47,172 nt of DNA from Chloroflexota bacterium. GTDB taxonomy: Bacteria > Chloroflexota > Limnocylindria > P2-11E. The notes under the pieces were generated by a model. The model was not told the origin of the DNA. It saw only the letters and a list, made by a program, of their open reading frames with translations, and did not search any database. Location: assembly GCA_005881885.1 (NCBI GenBank), contig VBDX01000140.1, forward strand, positions 1 through 47,172, given 5' to 3'. The position numbers and the translations under genes were made by a program. Shown here piece after piece: positions 36,903 through 45,799 of the stretch (position 1 is the first letter of the stretch; each line of letters begins with the position of its first letter).

Positions 36903-37499
36903 ATGGAGCGTTTCCTCTTCCGCATAGACAGGCTGAGCGCCTGGAGCGGAAAGGCGGTCTCTTGGCTTATCGTCGTGAGCACCTTCCTCATCTCGTACGA
37001 CGTTCTCATGCGCTACTTGAGCAAGGCGCCGTTCGCCGACTTCATCCATGAGATCTGGTTCACCTACAACTTCTCCTTCGATATGTCCTACTACCTGTAC
37101 GCGATCCTCTTCATGATCGGTGGCGCCTATACGCTCTCGCGCGCGCAGCATGTCCGCGGAGATGTCTTTTATCGGATGTGGCCGGTGAAAGTGCAGGGGG
37201 CCGTCGACCTCGGCCTGTACCTCTTCGCCTTCTTTCCCGGGGTTTTGGCACTCGTTTCCGTCGGCGCTCAGTGGGCCGCGGCGTCCTGGGCCATCGGCGA
37301 GCGATCGTCGACGTCATTCGCCGCGCCGATCATCTACCCGTTGAAGGCGGTGATCCCTCTCGCCGCGGTTCTCATAGGGATCCAAGGGGTGGCCGAGACG
37401 ATCCGCGCGTTTCAGGCGCTCCGGACCGGCGCGTGGCCGCCGCGGCTCTCCGACGTGGAGGAGACCGAGACCATCCTCGCGCGCCAGAGCGAGGTCTAG
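36903..37499 (+). CDS. dctQ: TRAP transporter small permease (DctQ family)
   Basis: This 198-residue protein has four transmembrane helices (about 15-35, 58-78, 102-122, 138-160) beginning LDR-like RIDRLSAWSGKAVSWLIVVS. The SYDVLMRYLSKAPFADFIHE segment and the middle loop with HVRGDVFY match the DctQ family. It links DctP to the large subunit of this Na+-coupled tripartite carrier. Four bases separate it from dctM. Confidence 0.88.
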   Translation: MERFLFRIDRLSAWSGKAVSWLIVVSTFLISYDVLMRYLSKAPFADFIHEIWFTYNFSFDMSYYLYAILFMIGGAYTLSRAQHVRGDVFYRMWPVKVQGAVDLGLYLFAFFPGVLALVSVGAQWAAASWAIGERSSTSFAAPIIYPLKAVIPLAAVLIGIQGVAETIRAFQALRTGAWPPRLSDVEETETILARQSEV

Positions 37500-37502
37500 C
37501 CC

Positions 37503-38861
37503 ATGAGCCCGGAGGTCCTCGGCCTGGTGATGATCATGCTCATGGTCGTCGCGATACTCATCGGCTTTCCGACGGCATTCACGCTCATGTCGCTCGGCGT
37601 GACGTTCGGCTTCCTCGGGATGGGCTTCAATGTCTTCGATCTCGTCGTCCTGCGGACCTTCTTCGTCATGCAGAACGAAGTCCTTGTCGCGATCCCGCTC
37701 TTCCTCTTCATGGGCTACCTCATCGAGCGCGCCGGGATCCTCGACGAGCTCTTCCACGCGGTCCGGGTCATGTTCGGCTGGCTGCCCGGCTCCCTCGCGG
37801 TCGCGACGCTCGCGACCGGGACCGTGTTCGCGACCGCGACTGGCATCGTCGGCGCATCGGTGACCCTCTTGAGCCTCCTCGCCTTCCCGCAGATGATGAA
37901 GGCGAAATACGAGAAGACCTTCTCGGCCGGCGCGATCGCCGCGTCGGGAACGCTTGGCATCCTCATCCCGCCAAGCGTTCTGCTGATCCTCTACGGGTTC
38001 GTCGCCGGCGTCTCCGTGCCGCGGCTCTACGCCGGCGCTTTCCTGCCCGGCTTCTCCCTCGCCGGGCTCTACCTGGGTTACATCGTCGTTCGCGCGATCG
38101 TTCGGCCCAAGGACGCGCCGAAGGTGCCGAAGGAGATGCGCGAGAAGCTCCCGCCGAGCGCAACGCTGCTGCTCATCGTGAGGGGATTCGTGCCGATCAC
38201 GGCGCTCATTCTTTTCGTGATGGGTGCGATCTTCCTCGGTCTCGCGACGCCATCCGAGGGAGCCGCGATCGGGGCGCTCGGAGGCGTCCTCCTCGCGGCG
38301 GGGCACCGGCGGCTCTCCTTCCCGATGGTGCGAGAGTCCGTGTTCCTGACGGTGCGCGCCGCGGCGATGGTCGGCTGGCTCCTCGTGGGCTCGAGCATCT
38401 TCGCGGCGGTGTTCGCGCGGCTCGGCGGCTCCGCGGTCATCAGCACCTTCGTCACGGGCCTCAACCTGAGCCCCGAAGGGTTCTTCTGGGTAGCGCAGTT
38501 CCTCATCTTTGTTCTGGGCTGGCCCCTCGAGTGGACGGAGATCACGATCATCTTCATGCCACTCTTCCTCCCACTCCTTGCCCAGTACCACCAGAGGTTC
38601 CCCGACAACATCGCCACGGACCCGTTCTTCTTCGGGATCATGGCCGCGCTGAACCAGCAGACGTCTTTCCTGTCGCCGCCGGTGGCGATGTCCGCCTTCT
38701 ATATGAAGGGGGTCGTTGGCAAGGCGATCACGCTCAATCAAATCTTCATGGGCATGTACCCGTTCATGGCGATCCAGCTCCTGGCGATGGGCGTCCTGTG
38801 GCTGGTGCCGTGGCTCGCGTACGGTCCGGCCGATGCGGTCTTCGGGGCGTCGTTCCGTTAG
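37503..38861 (+). CDS. dctM: TRAP transporter large permease (DctM family)
   Basis: This 452-residue channel subunit has about twelve hydrophobic helices. Its family signatures include IPLFLFMGYLIERAGI, ATGTVFATATGIVGASVTLL, GAIAASGTLGILIPPSVLLI (the conserved GTLGILIPPS) and LGLATPSEGAAIGALGGVLL. It carries solute across the membrane with the Na+ gradient. Its stop overlaps that of the convergent membrane-protein gene. Confidence 0.94.
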   Translation: MSPEVLGLVMIMLMVVAILIGFPTAFTLMSLGVTFGFLGMGFNVFDLVVLRTFFVMQNEVLVAIPLFLFMGYLIERAGILDELFHAVRVMFGWLPGSLAVATLATGTVFATATGIVGASVTLLSLLAFPQMMKAKYEKTFSAGAIAASGTLGILIPPSVLLILYGFVAGVSVPRLYAGAFLPGFSLAGLYLGYIVVRAIVRPKDAPKVPKEMREKLPPSATLLLIVRGFVPITALILFVMGAIFLGLATPSEGAAIGALGGVLLAAGHRRLSFPMVRESVFLTVRAAAMVGWLLVGSSIFAAVFARLGGSAVISTFVTGLNLSPEGFFWVAQFLIFVLGWPLEWTEITIIFMPLFLPLLAQYHQRFPDNIATDPFFFGIMAALNQQTSFLSPPVAMSAFYMKGVVGKAITLNQIFMGMYPFMAIQLLAMGVLWLVPWLAYGPADAVFGASFR

Positions 38862-39385
38862 ATCCGCGGCACATCCGTGAAGACACTTTCGAGGAATGCC
38901 CGCAGATCGGCGCGCTGCCGGCGTGCGGCAGCGCTGAAGATCACGGCCAGGATCGCTGCGCCCACGATCGCGACGAGAAGCTCCTCGACCGTGACTACCG
39001 CGTCCGGAGGGCGCAACGCGATACCGATCGCAACGACAGCGTAGAGGCCGAAGAAGACGGCGATGAGGACGCGCGTCCGCATCGGCAGGCCGAAGGTAAC
39101 CTCGATCCGCGTGCCGCCTCGTTGCGCGATCACGCGCCCGAACGCGTGCACCGCGCGTTGCTGGCGCTCCCAGATCTCGAAGCCGCGGTCACCCACGTGC
39201 CCGACGTACTCGTTCTGCGTCTTCAAGATGCCGAGCACGCGCTGCCGTTTGCGATTGATCAGGCCAGATATGCGAGTCAACGCGGCGGCCGGTGCGATGG
39301 CCACTTCGAGCACGAAGTCGGCTTTCACCAGAGCATGAGCGCTACACGTCGCGACATCGTCGACTTCTCGCGACGATACTTCCAT
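38858..39385 (-). CDS. Hypothetical membrane protein
   Basis: The protein has up to 175 residues. The N-terminal half has a charged, helical segment (TRISGLINRKRQRVLGILKT, then WERQQRAVHAFGRVIAQRGG); the C-terminal half has two transmembrane helices (about 104-123 and 134-151) and a cytoplasmic end. I do not recognise a family. The ATG at 39385 is 32 bases from the divergent transporter ATG; a downstream GTG (39331) is an alternative start. It is convergent with dctM. Confidence 0.55.
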   Translation of the reverse strand: MEVSSREVDDVATCSAHALVKADFVLEVAIAPAAALTRISGLINRKRQRVLGILKTQNEYVGHVGDRGFEIWERQQRAVHAFGRVIAQRGGTRIEVTFGLPMRTRVLIAVFFGLYAVVAIGIALRPPDAVVTVEELLVAIVGAAILAVIFSAAARRQRADLRAFLESVFTDVPRI

Positions 39386-39417
39386 CCCATCACCACGCCA
39401 TCCGCTGCCTGCCCGCC

Positions 39418-40698
39418 ATGAACCCAGAGATCGTCGCTGGGGTCGTGTTCCTCGCGATCTATGCGCTGATCGTGACGGAAAAGATCCACCGGACCCTCGC
39501 CGCGCTTCTCGGTGCGGCGTTGATGATCCTCCTGAGGATCGTCGACCAGCACGAGGCCTTCGCAGCCGTCGATTTCAACGTCATCTTCCTCCTCGCCGGC
39601 ATGATGATCATTGCGAACATCACCGCGAAGACCGGTGTCTTCCAGTGGATCGCGGTTGAGGCCGTGCGCCGCGCCGGAGGGCGGCCCTACGCGCTGTTGG
39701 TGCTGACGTCGCTCGTCACCGCAGTCGTGAGCGCGTTCCTCGACAACGTCACGACCGTCGTGCTGCTCACTCCTGTGATCTTCTTTATTGCGAAACGGCT
39801 CGAGATCTCGCCCGTGCCATTCCTCATCTCCCAGGTGATCGCGTCGAACATCGGCGGCACCGCCACCCTTATCGGTGACCCACCGAACATCATCATCGGC
39901 AGCCAGCTTGGGAAGGACTTCAACGACTTCCTCGTCAATCTCACGCCAGCGGCGACGGCGGCGCTCGTGGTCTATCTCACCCTCGCGCGCTGGCTGTTCC
40001 GCTCCGAGCTACGCGCTGCGGCGACGGTGCTCGACGCCGGCGACATCCAGCGGCTCGTCGACGAGGAGCGGCGCATCGCTGACCCGCGCCTCATGCGTAT
40101 CTCGGCCGCCGTGCTCGGGCTGACCATTCTGGGGTTCCTTCTCAGCCGCGTGGCCGGCCTCGAGGGGGCGACGATCGCCCTGACCGGCGCGGTCGTCCTC
40201 ATGATCGTCGCGCGCGAGGATGTGCACGAGATCCTGAAGACGGTCGAGTGGCCGACGCTCTTCTTCTTCGTCGGGCTGTTCATCGTCGTCGGCGGAGTGG
40301 TGAAGACGGGGATCATCAGCGATCTTGCCCACACGGTGCTGTCATTCACCGGCGGCCGAACTGAGACTGCCGCGCTGATCGTGCTCTGGATGAGCGGCAT
40401 CATCTCAGCGATCGTCGACAATATCCCGTACACGATCACGATGGTCCCGCTGGTTCAAGAACTGGGGCGCACGCTGAATGTCGAGCCGCTCATCTGGGCG
40501 TTGGCCCTCGGCGCGAACCTCGGCGGGAACGCGACCGTCGTCGGCGCCTCCGCGAACGTCGTGGTCGCGAGCATGAGCGAAGCGCGTGGCTATCCGATCA
40601 CGTTCGCGTCCTACTTGAGGTACGGGGTGCCGGCGACGCTCGCGACCATGGTCGTGGCGACGGTCGACATCTGGCTGCGATACCTCGCTTTCGGGTGA
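39418..40698 (+). CDS. ArsB/NhaD-type ion transporter
   Basis: This 426-residue polytopic carrier of the ArsB/NhaD/SLC13-like superfamily has about eleven hydrophobic helices. Motifs are FLDNVTTVVLLTPVIFFIAK and SNIGGTATLIGDPPNIIIGS in the first half and IVDNIPYTITMVPLVQELG and GANLGGNATVVGASANVVVA in the second, the paired re-entrant loops of the fold. It may export arsenite or exchange Na+/H+; there are no ars genes nearby to decide. The start is ATG 39418; a longer open frame upstream overlaps the divergent gene. Confidence 0.87.
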   Translation: MNPEIVAGVVFLAIYALIVTEKIHRTLAALLGAALMILLRIVDQHEAFAAVDFNVIFLLAGMMIIANITAKTGVFQWIAVEAVRRAGGRPYALLVLTSLVTAVVSAFLDNVTTVVLLTPVIFFIAKRLEISPVPFLISQVIASNIGGTATLIGDPPNIIIGSQLGKDFNDFLVNLTPAATAALVVYLTLARWLFRSELRAAATVLDAGDIQRLVDEERRIADPRLMRISAAVLGLTILGFLLSRVAGLEGATIALTGAVVLMIVAREDVHEILKTVEWPTLFFFVGLFIVVGGVVKTGIISDLAHTVLSFTGGRTETAALIVLWMSGIISAIVDNIPYTITMVPLVQELGRTLNVEPLIWALALGANLGGNATVVGASANVVVASMSEARGYPITFASYLRYGVPATLATMVVATVDIWLRYLAFG

Positions 40699-40740
40699 TC
40701 GCTGAGCGAAGGCTGCATTTCTAGCAACCGACTCCGACGC

Positions 40741-40746
40741 TACACT
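40741..40746 (+). promoter_or_regulatory. Putative -10 element of tRNA-Pro(CGG)
   Basis: TACACT, 12 bases before the mature tRNA start and identical to the hexamer before tRNA-Pro(GGG) and ispH. Confidence 0.45.
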
Positions 40747-40758
40747 GCGTGATGGTCA

Positions 40759-40832
40759 CGGGGTGTAGCGCAGCTTGGTAGCGCGTTTGGTTCGGGACCA
40801 AAAGGTCGCCGGTTCAAGTCCGGCCACCCCGA
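40759..40832 (+). tRNA. tRNA-Pro(CGG)
   Basis: Acceptor CGGGGTG pairs with CACCCCG; anticodon stem TTTGG/CCAAA with loop TTCGGGA (anticodon CGG); T arm GCCGG-TTCAAGT-CCGGC. Discriminator A; CCA is not encoded. Confidence 0.95.
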
Positions 40833-40851
40833 CAGAGGACACCGAGCCTTT

Positions 40852-40874
40852 CCGCGCGAGACGGTATCGCGCGG
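40852..40874 (+). terminator. Hairpin after tRNA-Pro(CGG)
   Basis: CCGCGCGA, loop GACGGTA, TCGCGCGG: perfect 8-bp stem 20 bases after the tRNA, without a T-run. Between it and tRNA-Arg (40875-40962) two short stems can form (GCGG/CCGC and GTATC/GATAC), but I recognise no known RNA there. Confidence 0.45.
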
Positions 40875-40962
40875 CCCATTGAGGTCCGATGTCTCAGCGG
40901 CAGTATCCGCCTAGCGATACCCCTAGCACGGGCTCCGACTCGCGAGGACAATCAATCCGCCC

Positions 40963-41036
40963 GGGGCTGTAGCTCAGTGGACCAGAGCGCGGCCGTCCTA
41001 AGGCCGGCGTCGCGGGTTCGATTCCCGCCAGCCCCT
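40963..41036 (+). tRNA. tRNA-Arg(CCT)
   Basis: Acceptor GGGGCTG pairs with CAGCCCC; anticodon stem CGGCC/GGCCG with loop GTCCTAA (anticodon CCT, reading AGG); T arm GCGGG-TTCGATT-CCCGC. The discriminator is T and CCA is not encoded. Loop position 32 is G rather than the usual pyrimidine. Confidence 0.88.
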
Positions 41037-41069
41037 CCGCCCCGCCCCGCCGTGGCTCACACTTCTTCT

Positions 41070-41810
41070 ATGGCCGCCTCCGCCGGGCCCCGTCCGCGGC
41101 GCCTTCAGCACTCGCTCGTCCTCCTCGTCCCGGCCGTGCTGTTCGGCCTTCTGGTAACGCTCCAGTGGCGCACTCAGACCGAGCGGAGCGAGCTCACCGT
41201 CCGATACAACACGCCGCTCATCGACGCCGCGAACGCGCTGCAAAACGAGCAGAACGATCTCAAGTCGCAGCTCGCGGTGCTTCGCGCGCGGCTCGACGAG
41301 ATCCAGCGCAACGCCTCGACTCAGAGCGGCGCCGCAAAGGAGCTCCAGACGCGCCTCGACGAGCTCAAGGCCAGCGCCGGCCTTACGCCGCTCTCCGGCG
41401 ACGGTGTGATGGTCCAGTTGGACGACGCGCGCAACGTGAGCGTCACCTCACGCGACATCGACAAGTCGATCTGTCACGCCACCGACCTCACCGACATCAT
41501 CAACACCGCGTGGAAAGGTGGGGCCACGGCCATGGCCGTGAACGACGAACGGGTCGTGAGCTCGTCGAGCGTGTACTGCGTCGGCTCGACGATCATGGTC
41601 AATGGCACGCTGATGTCCCCGCCCTTCAATATCGCGGCGATCGGATCGCAGAACACGCTGCTCGGCGCGTTCGACGATCCGCAGCAACTTCAGGACATCA
41701 AGCAGCGACGCGACGTCCAAGGCCTGGGCTTCCACGTCACGCGCGCCGGTGCGATCCACGTCCCGGCATACAGCGGTTCGCTCAACGTCCGCTACGCCGT
41801 GCCTCGCTAG
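41070..41810 (+). CDS. DUF881 family protein (copy 1)
   Basis: This 246-residue DUF881 protein has a basic N-terminus, a transmembrane helix (about 15-33, SLVLLVPAVLFGLLVTLQW), a coiled coil (about 45-95, LIDAANALQNEQNDLKSQLA), then a folded extracellular domain with LSGDGVMVQLDDAR, DLTDIINTAWKGGATAMAVN and MVNGTLMSPPFNIAAIG. The family is common beside cell-division genes in Gram-positives and Chloroflexota; its role is unknown. ATG 41070 was chosen; the upstream open frame runs into tRNA-Arg. It abuts copy 2 directly. Confidence 0.87.
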   Translation: MAASAGPRPRRLQHSLVLLVPAVLFGLLVTLQWRTQTERSELTVRYNTPLIDAANALQNEQNDLKSQLAVLRARLDEIQRNASTQSGAAKELQTRLDELKASAGLTPLSGDGVMVQLDDARNVSVTSRDIDKSICHATDLTDIINTAWKGGATAMAVNDERVVSSSSVYCVGSTIMVNGTLMSPPFNIAAIGSQNTLLGAFDDPQQLQDIKQRRDVQGLGFHVTRAGAIHVPAYSGSLNVRYAVPR

Positions 41811-42467
41811 ATGCGCACCAACAGCGGCGCGATCTGGGCGGCGATCATCGCGCTCTTCCTCGGGGTCGCAGTCGTGACGCAGTTCCGCTCCCAGGATGTG
41901 TACTCGCGGAGCCTCAACCTCGAAACGCCGTCGTCGCTCACCACGCTCATCGCGAATCTCTCCGAGACGAACAACGAGCTGCGGAACGAGATCTCGGACC
42001 TCCGCCGGGACGTCGCCAGCGCTCAGGACTCGGTCTCGAGCGGCAGAGGGTCGCTCACCGAGGGTGAGCGGCAGATCGCGCAGCTGCGCGTGTTCAGCGC
42101 GCAGAGCGCGGTAGGCGGCCCGGGCGTTGCGATCAAGATCGACGGTGCGTTCGACGAGCGCGCGCTATCGGATCTCGTGAACGAGCTCCGCAACGCCGGG
42201 GCCGAAGCGATAGCGGTGAATGAGGTCCGTGTCGGGCCGCACAGCTACTTCACCGGCGCGGCGGACCGTGCGATCGCGGTCGACGGTCATCAGCTGCGCG
42301 GCCCATGGACGGTCCGCGCCGTCGGCGCGCCGGACGTCGTCTACGTCGCGATGACGCGCACCGGTGGGATCATCGGACAGTTCGAGCTCATCTACCGGAA
42401 CACGCGCTTCGCGGTTTCCAAAGAGACCGCTTTGGACCTCCCCGCGCTCGTGGCCGCGTCCAGATAG
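41811..42467 (+). CDS. DUF881 family protein (copy 2)
   Basis: This second DUF881 protein has 218 residues. The transmembrane helix (about 7-24), coiled coil (about 42-72, [20 protein letters not shown]) and domain [39 protein letters not shown] and [16 protein letters not shown] parallel copy 1, but the two are divergent. It begins at the base after copy 1's stop. The pair probably forms a heteromeric envelope complex. Confidence 0.87.
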   Translation: MRTNSGAIWAAIIALFLGVAVVTQFRSQDVYSRSLNLETPSSLTTLIANLSETNNELRNEISDLRRDVASAQDSVSSGRGSLTEGERQIAQLRVFSAQSAVGGPGVAIKIDGAFDERALSDLVNELRNAGAEAIAVNEVRVGPHSYFTGAADRAIAVDGHQLRGPWTVRAVGAPDVVYVAMTRTGGIIGQFELIYRNTRFAVSKETALDLPALVAASR

Positions 42468-42481
42468 GGCTCCACCGCCCT

Positions 42482-42487
42482 TAGACT
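42482..42487 (+). promoter_or_regulatory. Putative -10 element of the DUF951 gene
   Basis: TAGACT ends eight bases before the ATG at 42496. The identical hexamer precedes the ABC exporter gene (43943). Confidence 0.4.
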
Positions 42488-42495
42488 TCGCGGCC

Positions 42496-42723
42496 ATGAC
42501 GCAAGCCCGCGCCAAAGGGCCTGTGCCGTTCTTTCTGGACGATGTCGTGGTGCTGCGCAAGCCTCATCCGTGCGGCGGCGACACCTGGCGCGTCGTCCGG
42601 CTCGGCGCCGACATCGGTCTTCGCTGCGCGACCTGCGGGCGCCGCGTGCTCGTCGGCCGGCGCGATCTCGAAAAGGACATGAAGCGGTTCGCCGAGCGCG
42701 GGCCGCTCGCGCCGGCCGACTAG
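42496..42723 (+). CDS. DUF951 family small protein
   Basis: This 75-residue protein carries the DUF951 pattern: [40 protein letters not shown] and [10 protein letters not shown]. The cysteines in PHPCGG and CATCGR can bind zinc. The fold is a small beta-barrel; its function is not known, though the gene often sits near chromosome-partition or translation genes. The ATG lies just behind a -10-like hexamer. Confidence 0.9.
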   Translation: MTQARAKGPVPFFLDDVVVLRKPHPCGGDTWRVVRLGADIGLRCATCGRRVLVGRRDLEKDMKRFAERGPLAPAD

Positions 42724-42729
42724 GGCGCG

Positions 42730-43892
42730 TTGACCGGGGCGAGCCTCGCCGCGGCTGAGCGCGGCATCCTGCGCAATCGGGCGTTCCTCGCGATCTGGGC
42801 CGCCCAGATCCTCTCTCAGGTCGCCGCGAACGCGGTGACGAGCGCGCTCATCATCCTCGTGGCTGAGATCACGCATTCGAACACCTCGTCGTCGTTCCTG
42901 ATCCTCCTGGCGATCATCCCCGCGGTCCTCTTTGGGATCGCCGCCGGCATGATCGTCGACCGCACCGATCGGCGGCTCATGCTCATCGTGACGAATGCGC
43001 TGCGCGCGGCTTCGATCATTCCGCTGCTGCTCGTCGGTACGAGCCTGTCGGTCGTCTACGTCGTCAACTTCCTCGTCGCGACGGTCACGATCTTCTTCGT
43101 CCCCGCCGAGGCGGCGATGATCCCGACTCTGGTGCGCAAGCGCGACCTCATGGCAGCGAACTCGCTATTTACGTTCACGTTCAACGGCGCGTTCCTCGTC
43201 GGATTCATCATCCTCGCGCCGATCATCGTCAGTCTCTATGGCTACGACCTGCTCTGGGTCGTGATCGCGTTCATGTTCGCCGCGGCGTCGATCCTCTGTG
43301 CGACTCTGCCGAAGGCGCCGCCGGCAAGCGAGCATCTTTCCCGCCGGGTCGCGGAGATGGCCGTCCAGCAGACCCGCAGCGGCATGGCCGAGGCCTTCCA
43401 CTACCTTCGGGCCGCCCCAATAGTCACGTGGTCGCTCATCTATATCGCGCTGACATACACGCTGGTCGCCGTCGCCGGCGCGCTCGCTCCCGGTTTCGTT
43501 CGCGAGGTCCTTCGTGTTGGCGAGCGGAACGTGGTCATCATCGTCGCGCCCGCCGGGATAGGGGTCATCGCGGGCCTGGGCTTCTTGAACCTCATCGGCG
43601 CGCGGTGGCCGAGGCCGAACGCGATCGGGACGGGACTCATCGTGGCGGGCTCGGCGCTCCTTTTGCTGGCCGGCGCGCGGCCGCTCACCGAGGTCTTCTC
43701 ACGCGTCGGCTCGCCCGGCCTGGGCGCCGCGTTCCCGGTGTTCGCGGCGATCGTGTCGGGCACCGCGTTCGTATTCGGCGTCTCGTACGCCTTCATCACG
43801 GTGCCGGCGATGACCCTGCTTCAGGAGGAGCTGCGCGACGACATCCGCGGCCGCGTCTTCGGCGTTCTGAACATGCTGATCTCGCCGGGAAA
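42730..43892 (+). pseudogene. MFS transporter, 3'-truncated
   Basis: From TTG 42730 the frame encodes a major-facilitator protein: LRNRAFLAIWAAQILSQVAA, the loop GMIVDRTDRRLM, FVPAEAAMIPTLVRKRDLMA, and on to LLQEELRDDIRGRVFGVLNM, with about ten transmembrane helices. At about 43885 similarity stops (ISPGKRHEKDARG): the last two helices are missing. The open frame runs on through a G-rich hairpin repeat and then out of frame through the ABC exporter gene to 44514, which cannot be a real extension. The 3' end was therefore deleted or replaced beside the repeat. Activity of the remainder is doubtful. Confidence 0.7.
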
Positions 43893-43917
43893 ACGACACG
43901 AGAAAGACGCCCGGGGG

Positions 43918-43940
43918 GACGGGGGGCACAGCCCCTCGAC
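43918..43940 (+). repeat. G-rich 3'-end hairpin, MFS copy
   Basis: GACGGGGGGC, loop ACA, GCCCCTCGAC: about nine paired bases with one mismatch and one G-U. It lies at the truncation point of the MFS gene and just before the -10 of the ABC exporter. Confidence 0.65.
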
Positions 43941-43942
43941 GG

Positions 43943-43948
43943 TAGACT
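43943..43948 (+). promoter_or_regulatory. Putative -10 element of the ABC exporter operon
   Basis: TAGACT ends nine bases before the GTG at 43958, directly downstream of the G-rich hairpin. Confidence 0.4.
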
Positions 43949-43957
43949 CGCAAGCGA

Positions 43958-45799
43958 GTGACCTCCGCCCGCGCGACCTTCTTCCATTACCTCGGCCAGC
44001 GGAAGACCCAGTTAGTGATCGGCATCCTGTGCGCCGCGGCGACCGCTCTGGCAGGGGTCGTGCCGCCGCGCTTCATCGGCGCGATCATCGATGCGCTCCA
44101 GCAGGGCACCACGTTCCAGACGGTCGTGTTCCTCGCGCTCGCCTCCGTCGGATTCAGCGCGGCCGACGCCGTATTCCGGGGTATCGCGCGGTACCTGCTC
44201 CTCAACACGGCGCGTCAGGCCGAATACCAGATGCGCAACGACCTTTTCGCGCACCTGCAGAGGCTGCACCTCGCGTACTTCCAACATCAGCGGATCGGCG
44301 ACCTGATGGCGCGGTTGACGAACGATCTGACCGCTGTCCGTCAGATGCTCGGCCCGGCGCTGATGCAGGGCTCGTTCACGATCATGACCTTCGTCTTCGC
44401 GGTGCTCTCGATGCTCGGCGTCTCGGTGAAGCTGACGGTCATCTCCATGATCCTGATGCCGGTCGCGTCGCTCGCGTTCTGGTATGTCGGCCGCAAGGTC
44501 CACGTCCGCTTTGAACGGCTGCAGGCGAAGTTCGGGGATCTCTCGACCAAAGCGCAGGAGAACTTCTCCGGCATCCGCGTCGTGAAGGCCTTCAGCCAGG
44601 AGGGGCCCGAGGCGCAGGACTTCGCGCGGGTCAACCGCGAGTATGTCGGGCGCGCGGTCGAGCTCACCGCGGTGCAGGGCCTCATCTGGCCGACGATGTC
44701 GTTCGTCCTCGGACTCGCGGTCCTGTCGGTCCTCTACATCGGAGGTCAGGACGCGATCCGCGGCGAGCTCACCCTCGGCCAGCTCGTCCAGTTCGTCGCG
44801 TACCTGTACCTCTTGTCGTGGCCGGTTATCGCCATCGGCTGGATCTCGAACATGTTCCAGGCGGGATGGGCGTCGCTCGTGCGACTTCAAGAGATCTTTG
44901 ATGCCGAGCCGGCGATCGCCGATCCGATCGACGCTGTGACCACGCCGATCAGGGGCGAGGTCGAGCTTCGCGGTGTGAGCTTCGCGTATGGCCAGGCCAT
45001 CGTCCTGCACGACGTCTCGTTCAAGGTCCCCGCGGGCGGCTCGCTCGCGATCGTCGGCCCGACGGGCTCGGGCAAGTCCACGCTGGTCAACCTGGTTCCG
45101 CGGCTCTTCGACGTGCAGCAGGGCGAGGTCCTCATCGACGGGATCAACGTCCGCCGGTATCCGCTGCAGCAGCTGCGCCGCGCGGTGGGCTACGTCCCCC
45201 AGGAGACCTTCCTCTTCTCGGTGCCGCTGCGCGAGAACGTCGGCTTCGGCCTTGATCGCGCGCTCACCGAGGCGCAGGTCGACTGGGCGGGTGACGTGTC
45301 TCAGCTCAACAAGGACGTCGAGGACTTCCCGGCGCGGTACGACACGATGATCGGTGAGCGCGGCGTGACCTTGTCCGGTGGACAGAAGCAGCGGACCGCG
45401 ATCGCGCGAGCGGTGGCCAAAGACCCGCGCGTGCTGATCCTCGACGACGCCCTCTCCGCGGTGGACACCTATACCGAGGCGGAGATCCTCCGCCGGCTGC
45501 GCGGCGTGATGCGCGAGCGCACGAGCATTGTCGTCGCTCACCGCATCTCGACGGTCAAGGACGCCGACGAGATCCTCGTGCTCGACGACGGCCGCATCGC
45601 CGAGCGGGGCGCCCACCGCGACCTGCTGGAGCGGAACGGCCTCTACGCCCAGATGTATCGGCGCCAGCTCATCGAGGAAGAGCTCGAAGTCGACGAGGAG
45701 CGCGAGGAGCACGACAAGCGCGTGAAGCAGGCATCCTTCGACGACGACTCGCCACACCGGGTCAGGCGCCTGGGCGATATGGGCCCGGAGGGCGGCTGA
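43958..45799 (+). CDS. ABC exporter half-transporter, degenerate-site subunit
   Basis: The gene encodes 613 residues. Six transmembrane helices (about 18-315) precede the nucleotide-binding domain, with Walker A GPTGSGKST at 367-375, Q-loop YVPQETFLF, signature LSGGQKQRT near 472 and Walker B VLILDDALSAVD ending in D497, then switch His528. The residue after the Walker B Asp is Asp instead of the catalytic Glu, typical of the non-hydrolysing subunit of heterodimeric exporters (TM287/BmrC type). The next gene supplies the partner in an ATGA overlap. Possible substrates are drugs, lipids or peptides. A charged tail follows the domain. Confidence 0.93.
   Translation: MTSARATFFHYLGQRKTQLVIGILCAAATALAGVVPPRFIGAIIDALQQGTTFQTVVFLALASVGFSAADAVFRGIARYLLLNTARQAEYQMRNDLFAHLQRLHLAYFQHQRIGDLMARLTNDLTAVRQMLGPALMQGSFTIMTFVFAVLSMLGVSVKLTVISMILMPVASLAFWYVGRKVHVRFERLQAKFGDLSTKAQENFSGIRVVKAFSQEGPEAQDFARVNREYVGRAVELTAVQGLIWPTMSFVLGLAVLSVLYIGGQDAIRGELTLGQLVQFVAYLYLLSWPVIAIGWISNMFQAGWASLVRLQEIFDAEPAIADPIDAVTTPIRGEVELRGVSFAYGQAIVLHDVSFKVPAGGSLAIVGPTGSGKSTLVNLVPRLFDVQQGEVLIDGINVRRYPLQQLRRAVGYVPQETFLFSVPLRENVGFGLDRALTEAQVDWAGDVSQLNKDVEDFPARYDTMIGERGVTLSGGQKQRTAIARAVAKDPRVLILDDALSAVDTYTEAEILRRLRGVMRERTSIVVAHRISTVKDADEILVLDDGRIAERGAHRDLLERNGLYAQMYRRQLIEEELEVDEEREEHDKRVKQASFDDDSPHRVRRLGDMGPEGG

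Noticed and set aside
37314-38741. 475-residue minus-strand open frame opposite dctM
   Set aside because: Charged low-complexity antisense shadow of a high-G+C gene.
37178-39421. 747-residue plus-strand open frame across dctQ and dctM
   Set aside because: Arg/Gly/His-rich translation in an alternative frame of two clear TRAP permease genes; no family similarity.
43893-44514. C-terminal extension of the MFS protein
   Set aside because: It is the out-of-frame reading of the ABC exporter's 5' part; the exporter frame has full family similarity.
44012-45757. 581-residue minus-strand open frame opposite the ABC exporter
   Set aside because: Antisense of a well-supported gene; composition Asp/Arg/His-rich with no domain.
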